Source of the DNA: Blumeriella jaapii
Lineage: Eukaryota; Ascomycota; Leotiomycetes; Helotiales; Drepanopezizaceae
DNA: 64,000 nucleotides
Direction: 5' to 3'
Assembly: GCA_009599575.1 (NCBI GenBank)
Contig: VWND01000021.1
Coordinates: 124,001-188,000 of the forward strand
Part shown: positions 11,885 through 22,989 of the stretch, in pieces
Layout of the letters: each line of letters begins with the position of its first letter
Numbering within the stretch: position 1 is the first letter of the stretch
Notes under the pieces: generated by a model
What the model was told of the DNA's origin: nothing
What the model saw: only the letters and a program-made list of their open reading frames with translations
Database searches by the model: none
Made by a program: the position numbers and the translations under genes

Positions 11885-13110
11885 TTAGTTTTGCAAAAAA
11901 TTAAAAATATAATCCGCCAAAATAATAATCCGCGTCCGACGCTTCGCGATAATTAAGCCTGAAATAAACCTTTCGATAAGCTTTTTAAAAACAGCTGCCG
12001 CCGGTTATACAGCCGAAGCATTTTTTTTTTTTGCAAAGTTTTATTAAGCTAAAAATTAAAAACGTTTGATAAAAAAATCGCTGCGAAATTTTTTTTTAAA
12101 TTTTTAAAAACGAAAGCATTTTTTGATAAATCGTGGCCAGGCTTTATTCCGCTATTATATAAAATAAAAATAAAAGTTTTTATTCGAAAAACAAAAGTTT
12201 AAAAAATCTCGCGAGCCGCGGCGAGCTTCGCGTTAATAATACGTTTTATATTTATTAGTTTTGCTTTTAAATTACGATCGATTTAAAAGCTTATTTTTTT
12301 GCATTTTTAAAACCGTTTTAATCGTAAAATAAAAAATAACCGTTATATTTTAAAAATCGATTAGTAAAAACGATAAAGTTTTTCGATATAATTAATCGCG
12401 TTAATAATTTTATTAACCCGAGTTTTAAAAACGGAAAACCACGCAATTATAACGTTCGCGTCGGCCGAAATATACGAAATGCTAATTGCGTAGCATCGAT
12501 AATAACGAGTTTTAATTAAATTCGATAAGCAATTGTAATTTAAATTTTTAATTGCTTCGTAAGCAATATAAATTATATAAAAAATAAAATTAAAAAAACC
12601 ATAAATAGCAGGCTTTTTAACTTTAATGCGAGCGCGTTTTAAAAAACGATTATCGTTATTATTTTTATTTTTATTTTTTCGCTTTAATAACTTTCGGCCG
12701 CTTTTTTTTCAAAAGCGCTAGCGTTCTTTTTTTTTTTTTCCGGAAGTATTATTAAAACCGAAATTACCGCTAATAGTTTTTTTATCGCTAACAGCGTTTC
12801 CGCTATTTTTTTTAAGCGTTATATCGGCATTTTCGAAGCTAAATAAATATAAATTTTCGAAAAAACCGTTTAAAAACGAAATATCGAAAAAATCGCTTTT
12901 TTCGAAAAAATCAAAAAAAAACGAATTGGCCGAAAAAGCCGATTAATTACGCAAAATAAATTTTGTAAAACTCCGATTACGCAAACGCCGAAAACTGGAA
13001 GTTCGAAAAGCTAGGCCAATTAATCGCGTAAAACTACGCGGACGATTTTTTTTAAATATTAAAAAGGTTATATCGATATTTTTAATTAAAATAATAAATT
13101 TTAAATCTAT
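11885..13110 (-). pseudogene. E4 opposite-strand ORF (RLC-1 aORF)
   Basis: Homologous to the better-preserved E12 copy at 47513-48737. The ATG of E12 is ATA here (13108-13110 on the minus strand), a G-to-A change. The AT-hook-encoding region (cgcggacgat on the plus strand, about 13035) is kept. The frame is broken by several stops. Confidence 0.5.
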
Positions 13111-13328
13111 TAGAAAACTAATAAAAAAATAAAAAAGTTAAGGCTTTTAAAAGCGACGAAACGCTTATTTAAATTGAATTGATTTTATTTACGCTTCGCA
13201 ACGATAAAAAATATAAACAAATTATATAAATATTATAATATCGCGTTACGGCCGTATTCGGACGATAAAAAAACTTTTTTATTTTTTAAAAATAGCTGAT
13301 TATCGGATTAGCAATTAATTAAAAAATA

Positions 13329-13637
13329 TATTGCGTTATATTTATATTTTTTTATTTTTTTTTTTTTTATTTTTTTTATTTCAGATTTATTTTTTTTATA
13401 CGCTTTTAATAATTAAATGTTTTTAAAGCTCGGAAAAAAACTCGTAGTTACGTAATAACAAGCTTTTTCGGAAACTAGTTTTTCCAAGCGATTAATTAAG
13501 CGAGCCCGAACCTTCCGTCTTCTGCGGAAAGCTCGCCAGTCAGACTTAGAACAATACAAGTAACATTTTATTGTATATAATTTATTCGTCCCAGCCTCCG
13601 GTAAGAGTTCTTACCGACTATTCGGCTATGCACGACA
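13329..13637 (+). repeat. E4 3' LTR (RLC-1, 309 bp)
   Basis: It begins tattgcgttatattt and ends ctatgcacgaca. The left, inner part has become T-rich, while the right, outer part retains tcccagcctccgg and taccgactattcgg. It is followed by RLG-1 sequence beginning aaaattaattt. Confidence 0.87.
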
Positions 13638-15396
13638 AAAATTAATTTCGAACACGTCGTAATCCGAATTTTTAATAATAGCGAATCGATTAGCGAAGCC
13701 GATAACGTCGATTTTTTTTGTAATTAAATCGTAATACGCCGCGTAATAACGCACGTAAAAATAATAAAATTTGCCGTTTTTTTTAGCGTTAACGTTATTC
13801 GTAAAAACGAAATTAAAAAACCGAAGTTTTTAGCGAAAAAAAGCTCGAGCAAAAACGGATTACCGTTTTCAAAAGTTTTTTTTATTTATTTTAGCGTATT
13901 ATATTTGCAATTTTCCGAAAAAAGCTTGGTTTAGTTTTTCTTCGAAGCAAAAAAAAAAAAGCTAACGGATTTATTTAGTTTTTATATAAAAGTATCGAAG
14001 TAAAACTTTTAAATTGTTTCGTCGTCGAAAGCGAAAGTTTTAAGCAAAGTAATTTGATTTTATATTTTTTATATAATTTTTTCCGCGATAATTTCGATTT
14101 TTTTTTTCAAACTTTTTCGGTCGAATCGTATAATAATCGAGATTTTAAATACTTTTATTAAAATCTAAAATATTAACGGTGATAATACGACGTTTTTAAA
14201 CGCAGCAGGCGTTTTTAATATTTGCGTATTTAATTTCGAAAAATCAAATTTAAAATCGTTTAAGTTTTTTTTTTCGGAATGCCGGCGTTTTTTAAATTTG
14301 ATTTCGTAAAATTATCGCGTTTTTTATTAATTAATTTAAAAATTATAATTCGGCGTCGATTTCCGGCTGTTTTTATTCGCGGTGTTTTTTTTATTAACGA
14401 CGCGAATAATTTTTTTTTCCGAATAAAAAAGATTTCGAAAATATCGGCGCGCTTTTTTACGTTTTTTGTTTTTATTTTTTTCGGAATCGTTTTTATAAAT
14501 ATAATAGGTTTTTTGTATTCGAATAAGCGGTTGTTTATTATTACGCTTTTGATTTCGTTTTCGGATTCGTTTTCGATAATTAAAAATAAAAATCGTCGAG
14601 TAATTTTAGCTGCTTTAAAAATATTAATTGCTATCGCGTATGTTTTTTCGAATTAAACGAGAATAATATTAGCTTTTTCGTTTTTTTCGTCGTTGTAATT
14701 TTAAAATGTCGGAATGGCGTCGTTTTTTTTTTTCGGTATAAAAATGTCGCATTTGGCGACGCTTAGTTTTTTGTTTTAAAAAAAAATTAGATTTGAGATT
14801 TCGCAGCCGATTAGAATTTTTTTTAATAATTGCATAGCGTCGTCGATTAATTTGCAAACGATTGTAAAAAAGCTTGTAAATCTGCGAGCTTTTAAATTGT
14901 TGGCTTTCAAAGCTTGCGTTTTAAAAATATAAACGTTTAGTATTCAGACTTTTTTTTTCGTAAGAATAATAGTTTCGAAAAGGCGAGCGAAATGCCGAAA
15001 TAAAATAATATCGGTGATTTTGCTAAAAACGTATTTTTAAATATTTTTTTTTCGTTGATTTGGCAGGAAACGCAATATTCGGTTTGTTATTTCCTTTTTG
15101 TTATTTCGAGTTTTTTTTGCTTCGGCGAAAGCTTTTAAAGCGTTATCGTAGTTCAGCAGAAATTTGTCGTAATTAAGGTTTTTGCGAACGAATTTAGTTT
15201 TGACGAAGCTTTCGTAGTCGAATAGAAATTCGTTAACATTTTTAATTATTATATCGAATTGCTTTATAAATATTTTTACGAAAGCTGTTTATTAATTTGA
15301 AATAGCGGTATTATATGCCTGCTTAAATTCGGAAAAGTTGCGTATAATAGTTCCGTTCCAAAATAAATTAAAAATAAATTTGCTAGGTTTAGCAAC
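13638..15396 (-). pseudogene. E5 ORF3, interrupted by E6
   Basis: This is the extra RLG-1 ORF, homologous to 61060-62820 in E13 and 2310-4080 in E2. The minus-strand frame opposite 14279-14656 is open in three separate copies. Comparing uninterrupted copies (aacgctttgcttag at 4088) shows that E6 inserted at this exact point. The ORF resumes at 17515. Confidence 0.5.
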
Positions 15397-15401
15397 GCTT
15401 T

Positions 15402-15571
15402 TGTAACGGCCCGGCCATTCGGCTGTTCGGCTTTCGGCTTTTCAGTCTTCCGTTACAGTTCTGGCGTAGCGCCAGGGGCAGGGGGTTCTACAGTGTATAT
15501 AGTTCGCCCCGAGCTTCTTTCCTTTCAGCTTTCTGTCTGTATCTTAAGGGAAATATATAAGGTTCGTTATA
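15402..15571 (+). repeat. E6 5' LTR (170 bp)
   Basis: It starts tgtaacggcccgg and ends ggttcgttata. It contains ttcggct repeats and a 6-bp-stem hairpin ctggcg-tag-cgccag at 15461-15475. By eye it differs from the 3' LTR at six positions in 170, all C/T or G/A transitions. Confidence 0.93.
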
Positions 15572-16018
15572 TTATACAGACCTTTCGTTCGGAGTAACGT
15601 CGTATTATTGATTATTAATTATTGATTATTGATTTATTAACTTTATTGATATTGGTTCATTGATTTATTGGCTTATTGATTATTGGTTATTGGTTATTGC
15701 TCTTTTATCGACTACAACTCTCGCTATTATATCGTTTCCGGTGTATCCGACCTTTCGCACCATTCTACACCTTCCGAAATTTATTGTTTCAGGCGCTTCC
15801 GATCAATTGCGCCATCTACCTACTTCTATTACTACGATTATTGCACCTTTTCGTACGCTACCGCCATATTAGCGTGCACTGCTTTACAATACTTCAATAC
15901 GACTACTTCCACCGATAACTTGGTGCTTTCGACCCAAAAGCACCCCCGACAGCTACTATAGCACCAACCTCCTTTTTGTTTTATATTTATTCGTTTTTAG
16001 ACTAGCTACGTTATAGCT
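15572..16018 (+). other. E6 leader with ttgatta-rich repeats
   Basis: This is the untranslated region between the 5' LTR and gag. From about 15603 to 15706 it consists of irregular repeats of ttgattatt/ttggttatt. I could not identify a tRNA primer-binding site next to the LTR (ttatacagacc...). Several short frames here have no recognisable content and I treat them as non-coding. Confidence 0.6.
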
Positions 16019-17182
16019 ATGTTTGCATTATTTTCTAAAGGCTTTGCCAGTTCTATTCAATTACAAATGCAGCAACGCATTTTAGAATTCGAGCAGCAGC
16101 TTGAAAACTTCGATATACGAATCGACGATCTGACCGAAAATCGTCGGCCCAGGCCGTATTTACCCGATCTTGTTAAGTTTGGAGCCAAATAGGATACATG
16201 GTACTCTTCAATTAAAGCCAAATTACGAGTCGACGGCCAGTCAATCGGCAACGCTACCGCTCAGTTTTATTACGTTTTTGCAAATCTCGAAAACAACTGC
16301 TAATCGCTAGTTCTACCCCTGCTTTTTTCGGCCGAATTATATTAATCCTAGAATTATTATATTTTACTCGAAAAACTGCGCCGAATGTACGATAACTCGA
16401 ATAAGATTTAAAAAGCAAAAGACCGACTATTAGCGTACAAACAAAATTCCAGCTTTTTGCAGGTTTACATTGCGACTTTTCAGCGTTTGTTGCACGAAAA
16501 TCGTATTAATTGGAATGACGTAGCCAAAATCGTCGCATTTCGGAACGGTTTAGCCGACCCGGTGAAAAGGCTACTCCGGGGCCATATGGACCTTCCCATT
16601 ATTTGAATCGCATACGTTGCATTTTTATAGCGTTTAGTTGGTTCGGGTTCCCGATCAGCCAATTTCGGCCCTTTCAATTTCGGCCTTTTCAATTTCGGCC
16701 CTTTCTTTTCGGGCCAGCCCGGCCTTAGCACCCCTCGCAACGCACCTCGCAACCCCCTTTTTAGGATGGTCGGTATGCGTACGAATACGCCGACCCGCCG
16801 GCTGATATACGACGCTGGCGATCTTATAGATATTACGCAAATCGAGAAACGAAAGAAGCTCGAACGCATTAATAAATTAGATGCAATCGAAGTTTCAGAT
16901 GTAATTAATAAAAACGAAACTTTGACCTTAGATCAGAAATACCCAGTTTTACCTAGGGCTCTTTATTTATCAATGGCTTAAAGAGAAGATTGGCGTCGCA
17001 CAAGCTATTGTATTAGATGCGGCGGTATAAATTACTGGATTGCGGGCTGCAAATTCAGATCCGCTATACTTCGCGACGTTTTGAGACGAAAGCAAATGGC
17101 TGCAATCGGTTTGTACGGCGACGAAGATAAGGCTGAAATCGAAGCTGCATTGGCAGAAAAGTTTTCGCACGGTTCGAAATAG
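16019..17182 (+). pseudogene. E6 Ty3-type gag, eight in-frame stops
   Basis: One frame runs from ATG 16019 to TAG 17180 (387 codons) with no frameshift but stops at 16190, 16301, 16343, 16349, 16409, 16604, 16628 and 16979. Seven are TAA/TAG. An N-terminal coiled coil is followed by a retrotransposon Gag capsid domain (DTWYSSIKAKLRVDGQSIGN, LRRMYDNSNK, SFLQVYIATFQRLLHENRIN). Then come three tandem NFG[PL]F units (about 16658-16705) and a linker. The zinc knuckle at 17009-17050 has spacing C-x2-C-x4-Y-x4-C: the His is Tyr, a single C-to-T change. Gag would form the particle that packages the RNA. The ATG is chosen because it is the first in this frame and precedes the coiled coil. Confidence 0.85.
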
Positions 17183-17339
17183 GGTTTTCAGTAGTAGTTT
17201 TCTTTTATTTTTACATTCTTTTATTTTTTGATTGCAATTGCAGTCGTTCGTTCGTTTATTTTATTTCGGTGTGCCGAACTTTCGGTATAATTTTCTGTAC
17301 AGTCAGCTGGAGGCCAGCTTTTTTCGGAGGGGGGGGTAA

Positions 17340-17509
17340 TGTAACGGCCCGGCCATTCGGCTGTTCGGCTTTCGGCTCTTCAGTCTTCCGTTACAGTTCT
17401 GGCGTAGCGCCAGGGGCAGGGGGTTCTACAGTGTATATAGTTCGCCCCGAGCTTCTTTTCTTTCAGCTCTCTGTCTGTATCTTAAGGGAAATATATGAGG
17501 TTCGTCACA
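17340..17509 (+). repeat. E6 3' LTR (170 bp)
   Basis: It starts tgtaacggcccgg, ends ggttcgtcaca, and is followed by the second TSD copy gcttt. The ctggcg/cgccag hairpin is at 17399-17413. Confidence 0.93.
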
Positions 17510-17559
17510 GCTTTGCTTAAAAAACGATATAATATCGATAAGTTTGTTAATTAAAAAAA

Positions 17560-18050
17560 TGTGTTATGTTTGTTAAAAAGTAATTGAAAAGAAATACGGA
17601 AATTATAAAATATTTATATTTAAAAATCACGGGAATCCGCATATTGTTTTTTTAATAAATTATAATTGTTTAGGTAAGCATTCGTTTAAAACAACGAAAA
17701 AAGTAAATAATGCAAAAAGTAGCAAATAATAAAATGCATAAAAAATAGTTTTCGTAAAATATGCGAATAATATAAATCAGATATGCGGCTTAAACATATA
17801 TAAAGCTTTTGTTTTGATAAACAAAAATATAGTTAACAAAAGAAAATATAATAAATATTTTAAATAATATAAAAAAAAGTTTTAAAAATAAATAATATAT
17901 ATAAAACAAAATAATTAGGTTATATATAAGTAAAAAAAAATAAAAAAAATAGAATAATATATAATAAAAAGGAAAACAATAAATAATAAAAACAATAAAA
18001 CAGTTAGTAAACAATTTTGTATATAATTTTTTTTTTTGGTTATAAATAGA
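17560..18050. other. AT-rich spacer between pol and ORF3 (E5)
   Basis: Same spacer as at 4170-4640 and 62950-63410. It is A-rich on the plus strand with no motif I can defend. The hydrophobic minus-strand frame at 17790-18014 is compositional. Confidence 0.4.
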
Positions 18051-18059
18051 ATTACGATT

Positions 18060-19400
18060 TAAATTATATTTTTAACAGCGGAGTTATCGTTCGGTTGTTT
18101 TCAAATTTTTTCAAAAGTTTTTTTTTTTTTAGAAATATAATCGCTTTGATCGGAGTCGTCGTCGGAATCGCTAAAATCGGAGTCGTTGTTTGATTTAAAA
18201 TCCAAAAGGTAGATTTGCTGGTTTTTTTTATAAAATCGCTTTAACCGGTTAGCGGCGAACGTTTTTTTCAGCTTTGTTTTATCGAATTCCGTAAGTTTGT
18301 AATAGCTTTTATTTAATTCGGCCTTGTATATTTCGTAAAATTCGAGCCATTTATAATTAAATTTAATATCGGTCGATTTATTAATAGCGCGCTGGACATC
18401 GTAAATCAGAATTAGATTTTTTTTTTTAATTAGCGTTTTTTTTAAAATCTTAGTTTTATTCTAGATTTTTTTAGCCGCTTTTTTATATTTTTTTCTTTTT
18501 AAATTATTTTTTTTATATTTATATCGCGGTAATTTAGCTGTTTAAATCTCATTATTAATAAATTTGTTTTCGTTTTTATTTTAACCACGTTATAAAGCTT
18601 TTATACAGACCATTTTGTTTTTAGAAGCAATCGCGCGTTTTTGTCGTATTAAATAAAAAATAAAATTATTTTAATAAAAGCGTATATGCATATGCGTATA
18701 ATAAAAAGCATTTCCGAGAATTTCCGCGATCAACGTTTATAGCTTTTTCGAATGGCTTTTAAAAAGCCGTTAAAAATATTTTTATAGCTTCGTTCCACAA
18801 ATCCGTTGTTTTTCGAATTATAAGCTAAAATCTGAATGCGCTGAATATCGTATTTTTTTATAAAAGTTTCGATAACGCTTTTGTTTTCGGGTTTATTATC
18901 GACGTTTAACTTTTCAAATAAATCGTATCGATATATAACGTTTTTTTAAAAAAAGGTCGCTATAACTTCGAAGATAGCGTTTCGGAAAAGTCGTTTTTCA
19001 GGCCATTTAAATAAATCGTTAATAACGAATACAAAATATATATAACCGCGATCGGTGATTAATACGCGTATAATATCGAGGTTGATTTTTTTTTAGATTT
19101 TAAAAAATTACGTCGGATATAATAGGTTTTTTTTTCGGCCAGGTTTTCGTTTTTAATAAAAAATGCAATTTTTAACGAAAGCTTTGCAATTTTCGAAGTA
19201 TTTTTTTTATTAAAAATCGTTTTTGGTTCGGTGATAAATGGCTTTAGCTTTTTTATAAAATATCTTTTCGTAAGTTTTTTTTATAATTTGGAATTTATCG
19301 GTTTTATTATTTATTACTAAGCGTTTTTAATATATATTGTTTTTTATTTTGTATAGTTTTTTATCGGCTAAAATATAATCGAAAACTTGGTTTTTAAATA
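18060..19400 (-). pseudogene. E5 integrase and pol C-terminus (RLG-1)
   Basis: Minus-strand translation gives an integrase core: VDNKPENKSVIE then YDIQRIQILAY and NNGFVERS (18781-18910). This is the conserved D-N-x-x-E-N then NG-x-x-ER pattern of Ty3 integrases. Upstream in the protein is RVLITDRGYIYFVF (19001-19075). The C-terminal tail reads FAANRLKRFY and then an acidic run SDSDDDSDQSD (18140-18270). Integrase would insert the cDNA into chromosomes. Frequent TAA/TAG show it is dead. Confidence 0.75.
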
Positions 19401-19409
19401 ATTTAAATT

Positions 19410-21240
19410 AATAATTTGGCACGCTAAATGATTTAAACAAAATAGTTAAATAATATACGATTAAATAAAAGTCTTCGGTTTCGTAGTTATCGATTAAAAG
19501 TTTATTTTTGTTATTAATCGGCTTATTCCGATCGTTTTCGATTAAATTTATTTGCGGTACTAATCGAAATAATAACGCGAATGCTTTTTCGGCCCGAAAA
19601 TTAATGTTTTTTATTCGCGATGCTAGCCGAAATAGCAACGCGAATAATTTCGGCTTTGTAAAACTCAAAGCGTAAATAACGAAGCAGCTGATTTTATTAG
19701 CGATTTATTCGTCGATATTTTATTCGTTTTGTTTAGCGAAATTAAACGGATAAAAACGTTTTTGTTTGAAAAAGCCGTTTGCCGCTATATTAATTGTTTT
19801 TTTAATATACTTAACTTCGAAGTTTATAAATCGCATTTAAGCTATTTAATTAATAACGAGCGCTTTTGATAAGTTATTGGTTTTTTTATTTAATTGGTCG
19901 ATAAAGACTTTTGCGTTTATTTTTAAAATAAAATATACGCCGTATAATTCGCTTTTTATTTTTTTTATTATTTTAAAAACGCTTCGATATTTTCGTTTAA
20001 TAGCATCGTAGCGTGTTTTCGCGGGAAATTATAAGCCGCTTTCGAATCGTAAAAAATGCCGTTTTTTATTTTTATCGATTTGTTATAATACAGCTTTTTA
20101 ACCGAAAATATTAGCGTCGATAATCAAAATGATTTTTCTTGCGTTTGAATTATAATCGATTCGTATAAGCGATAAAACCGATAAAAGATCGTTTTTAAAA
20201 ATTTCCATAGTTTTGCTTTGTTTTTCTTTCTAAACGAAATCGATTTTTTTTTTATTATAACGTAAATAAATGCAGCTTTTTAAAAAAAGTTTTTGATTTA
20301 ATTACGGTAGTAAATTATAACGCCAATAAAAGCTTTGGCTTCGGTAATGTTTTTACATTTTTTTTATTCGCAGATTTTTTTAATTTTCTTTCGTTAAAAA
20401 TAGCGGCCAGCGCTATTAGTTATATAACTAACGATATTTATTTCGGATATGCAAAATTTTAATCGAGGGCCAATAATAGTTTTGGCTTTTTCGAAGCAGA
20501 TTATAATTTTGTCGATATTTTAAATATGTTTTATTATATAGCGTCGAATTTTAAAAAGGATTTTTTTATTATTATAATATAATTTAAAGCTTTTTATTTT
20601 AACGTCGTTTACGTAAAAAAGGGTAATATCAGAAATGCAAATTATAAAAACTTTGTATACGATTTTTACGAATTGTACGATTAAATTAATAGTTTTTATA
20701 AGTATTTTCGTTATACGATATAAACCGATTGGAATTTGAATTGCCGTTATATTTCGAAATCGTAAATTAAGCATTAAATAGTCGTAGCCGAAAAACAAAT
20801 CGAAAAAAAAGGCGATTGTTAATTTTGCGAATTCGTTTGAAAATTAATCGACGTTAAATAGCACGTTCGCGTTTCGTATCGTTATTCTGTTTATTTCGAC
20901 GATTGCGATAATAAATCTGTAAGTGTTTTTTTTTTTTCGCAATAATAAATTATTTGTTTTTGTATAAATCGTGGCAGAATTCGAAGATTTTTTATTTAAT
21001 TTATTTTTTTAACATTTCGACTATTTTATTTTAAAAGGTTTTAAAAACTAAAAAGGTCTTTTTTTGCCAGGCTTCGTAAAGCACGGTTTTAATATCGATA
21101 TAAAACGTAACGTTAAGGCTGAATTAATTTATTTCGGTAAAATCGAAAGCTATAGCTTTTTTTCGGTTGCGTAGGATTTCGTATAAAACTTTTTTTTTTT
21201 TAGCAAAAATTGGGCTTCGATTGCTAAGTTATTAAATCGT
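19410..21240 (-). pseudogene. E5 reverse transcriptase and RNase H (RLG-1)
   Basis: RT is recognisable at 20270-21140 on the minus strand. It starts near CHDPYKNKQFIIAKKKK, and a 92-codon open segment (20520-20798) contains FGYDYLMLNLRFRNITA and the catalytic-region LFYVNDVKIK, where the usual Y-x-DD has become YVND through G-to-A. It continues with HI-NIDKIIICFEKAKTIIG, then GRYF and EAKAFIGVIIYY near 20290-20480. This arrangement is typical of a fungal Ty3 lineage. The RNase H/connection region follows down to about 19410. Confidence 0.8.
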
Positions 21241-21989
21241 TTTTTTGTAAATCGGCTGCCAAATAATAAGCTGAAAAATCGGCCGGTGATAAGTTTTTCG
21301 AATTCGCTAGTAATTAATTAAAATAGTTTTGTTATTTCGTTTTTTTCGAATTAATCGTTTATTTTTTCGGAAATATTTTTATCGGATTCGCTAAGATTCA
21401 CGGGTCGTATTTTATTAGATTTGCGCTTATAAAAAATACTGATATTAATATAAAAAGGTAGGATATATAAGTCGGGTTTGTTTAATACGAAAACGAAATT
21501 TTCGGAATTTTTATTTCCGAATTAATAATTAAAAATATTAATATTAACTAATTTTATTCGCGGTGCTATTTCGATTAGCGACGTAAATGTTTTTAGTCGA
21601 GTATTTTCCAGGTTTTATTATAACCTAGCGTTTGTTTTAAAATTAAAGCCGGCTATTCGTTTTTCGATAAAACGTCGATTAAAAAGATTTTATTACCGGC
21701 GACGGTAATTTAATTTTAGAAGAATCGGTTTCAGTTTTAGAAAAAGGTTTTTATTTGGCCGTTTTCGGTGTATTTAAAACTAACGAGACTTTCTAGGATT
21801 TAAAGCATTTTAAAAATAATAGGATAAAAATATTTTTTTATTATTAAAAAGTTTTTATAAGTAATAATATTTCCAACGTCGACTTTTATATTTCGTATAA
21901 TTTTATTAAATTTAATAATATTTTTATTAACGGTCGTATAAATTATTCGTTTATCGGTAATAATCGGAATATTATTAGCTTCGGCCGTT

Positions 21990-22500
21990 TTTTGGTTTAT
22001 GTAATTGATTTCGGCTTTATTATCGAATAAAGCGAGGGCGGTCGTATTTTTCTTAAATATTATTTTTATTTTTAGCGCTTTTATAATCGTATAAAAACAG
22101 TTTCGTCGTTTTGATATTGGGTTTTTATAGCGAGAGTCAAAAGGCTGATTTTTTCCGAGGATTTCTTTTTATCGGCTAAATTAATTGCGATATTATAAAT
22201 TTTTTTTAAATTTTTTTTTTAATTTAAAATCGTTTTTTTTTCGGATGATTTTAACTTTTTCGTTTTTTTTTAATACAAGAATTTGTTTGTTAATGATTTT
22301 GTCGAATTTTTCTTTTGTGTTAAATAAATCGTTGAATTTTAATTTAATTTTTTGTTTTATAATTTTTTTAATAGCTTCGTCGATAGCTTCGAAGCTAATA
22401 TATTTGTCGATTTATTTTTCGCTTCGCATTAATAGTGGGCGTTTAGAAATTAGTATTTTTTGAATAATTTGGATCGGGATATCGATATCGATATTTTTTA
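21990..22500 (-). pseudogene. E5 protease and gag C-terminus (RLG-1)
   Basis: At 21990-22075 the minus strand reads TALALFDNKAEINYI. The aspartic-protease active site D-S-G-A appears as D-N-K-A, each change explained by G-to-A or C-to-T. Gag sequence continues to 22497, where E7 is inserted. The same segment in E3 (7712-8040) has the TSD of E2. Confidence 0.55.
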
Positions 22501-22501
22501 T

Positions 22502-22912
22502 TGTCAGGAACCAACATCACGTGTATAAGTCAAATGATCCGCCAAGACCCTCTGCCTCCTACTAACCCTCGAATAATACTTTCTGCGGATAGGCCGTAAG
22601 GGCCGGATAGTATTATAAGGGTTGGAAATAATATTTAGATAAAACATTTTATAAGAATAATTGCTAAAAAACCAGTTATTAAAGTTATATTAAAAAGAAT
22701 TAAAAAAAGGTCGGAATAAGGGTTGGAAAAGCATATTAAATAAAATTCGCTTAGTTGGAAAATACTTTTTTCGAAAGCTCTATTCTTTTTTTTGTATTTA
22801 TATACGCTTTTTACTAAAAATATAAAAAATAAAAATCAGTCTGATTATTAATCTAATTTTATTTGAATTTTATTATTTGAACTAGTATTTCTCTGCTTTT
22901 TAAATTTTTATA
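22502..22912 (+). repeat. E7 5' LTR (RLG-2, 411 bp)
   Basis: It begins tgtcaggaaccaacatcacg and ends tttttata. It contains an E-box CACGTG at 22518-22523. The outer left 120 bp are well preserved (ccctctgcctcctactaacc), and the inner right half is mutated. Confidence 0.9.
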
Positions 22913-22989
22913 TTTTGATTTTTCTATTTATCGAAACGGCAATTCGATATTATTAAAATAATTTTTTATTATATTATTATATTTACATC

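Larger units (their letters stand above)
10782..13637 (+). mobile_element. E4: RLC-1 Ty1/copia retrotransposon, 3' part
   Basis: This is the 3' third of a plus-strand copia element: end of RT, RNase H, opposite-strand ORF and 3' LTR (13329-13637). E3 cuts it on the left. The right flank aaaat belongs to RLG-1 internal sequence, so E4 was inserted in E5. The same order is seen intact in E8 and E12. Confidence 0.85.
15402..17509 (+). mobile_element. E6: short gag-only LTR element (TR-GAG/TRIM-like), complete
   Basis: A complete 2,108-bp element with two 170-bp LTRs that begin TGTAACGG and end TCACA/TTATA. It is flanked by a perfect TSD gcttt (15397-15401 and 17510-17514). A G-rich polypurine tract (ggaggggggggtaa) immediately precedes the 3' LTR. 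The only coding region is a Ty3-type gag; there is no room for pol. It must borrow enzymes from a full-length relative not seen here. It keeps many CpA and CpT sites and is far less mutated than E5 around it. Confidence 0.93.
13638..22501 (-). mobile_element. E5: RLG-1 retrotransposon, oldest layer, host of E4, E6 and E7
   Basis: This is the fullest RLG-1 copy in the window, read on the minus strand: gag/protease border near 22000-22500, RT, RNase H, integrase, spacer, then ORF3. E6 (15402-17509) interrupts ORF3, with gcttt duplicated on both sides. E4 ends at 13637 and E7 begins at 22502 after tttat. Neither LTR of E5 is visible. Combining E5 with E3 and E13 gives an element of roughly 11 kb. 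Confidence 0.85.

Noticed and set aside
15600..15710. CRISPR-like or satellite array
   Set aside because: Units are short and irregular (ttgattatt variants), lack spacers, and lie in a retrotransposon leader.
15660..15961. Three overlapping plus-strand ORFs in the E6 leader
   Set aside because: Low-complexity ttgatta repeats and no homology between frames; position is the leader before gag.
16480..16869. 129-codon minus-strand ORF in E6
   Set aside because: It is antisense to a recognisable gag frame with capsid and knuckle motifs and has no conserved features of its own.
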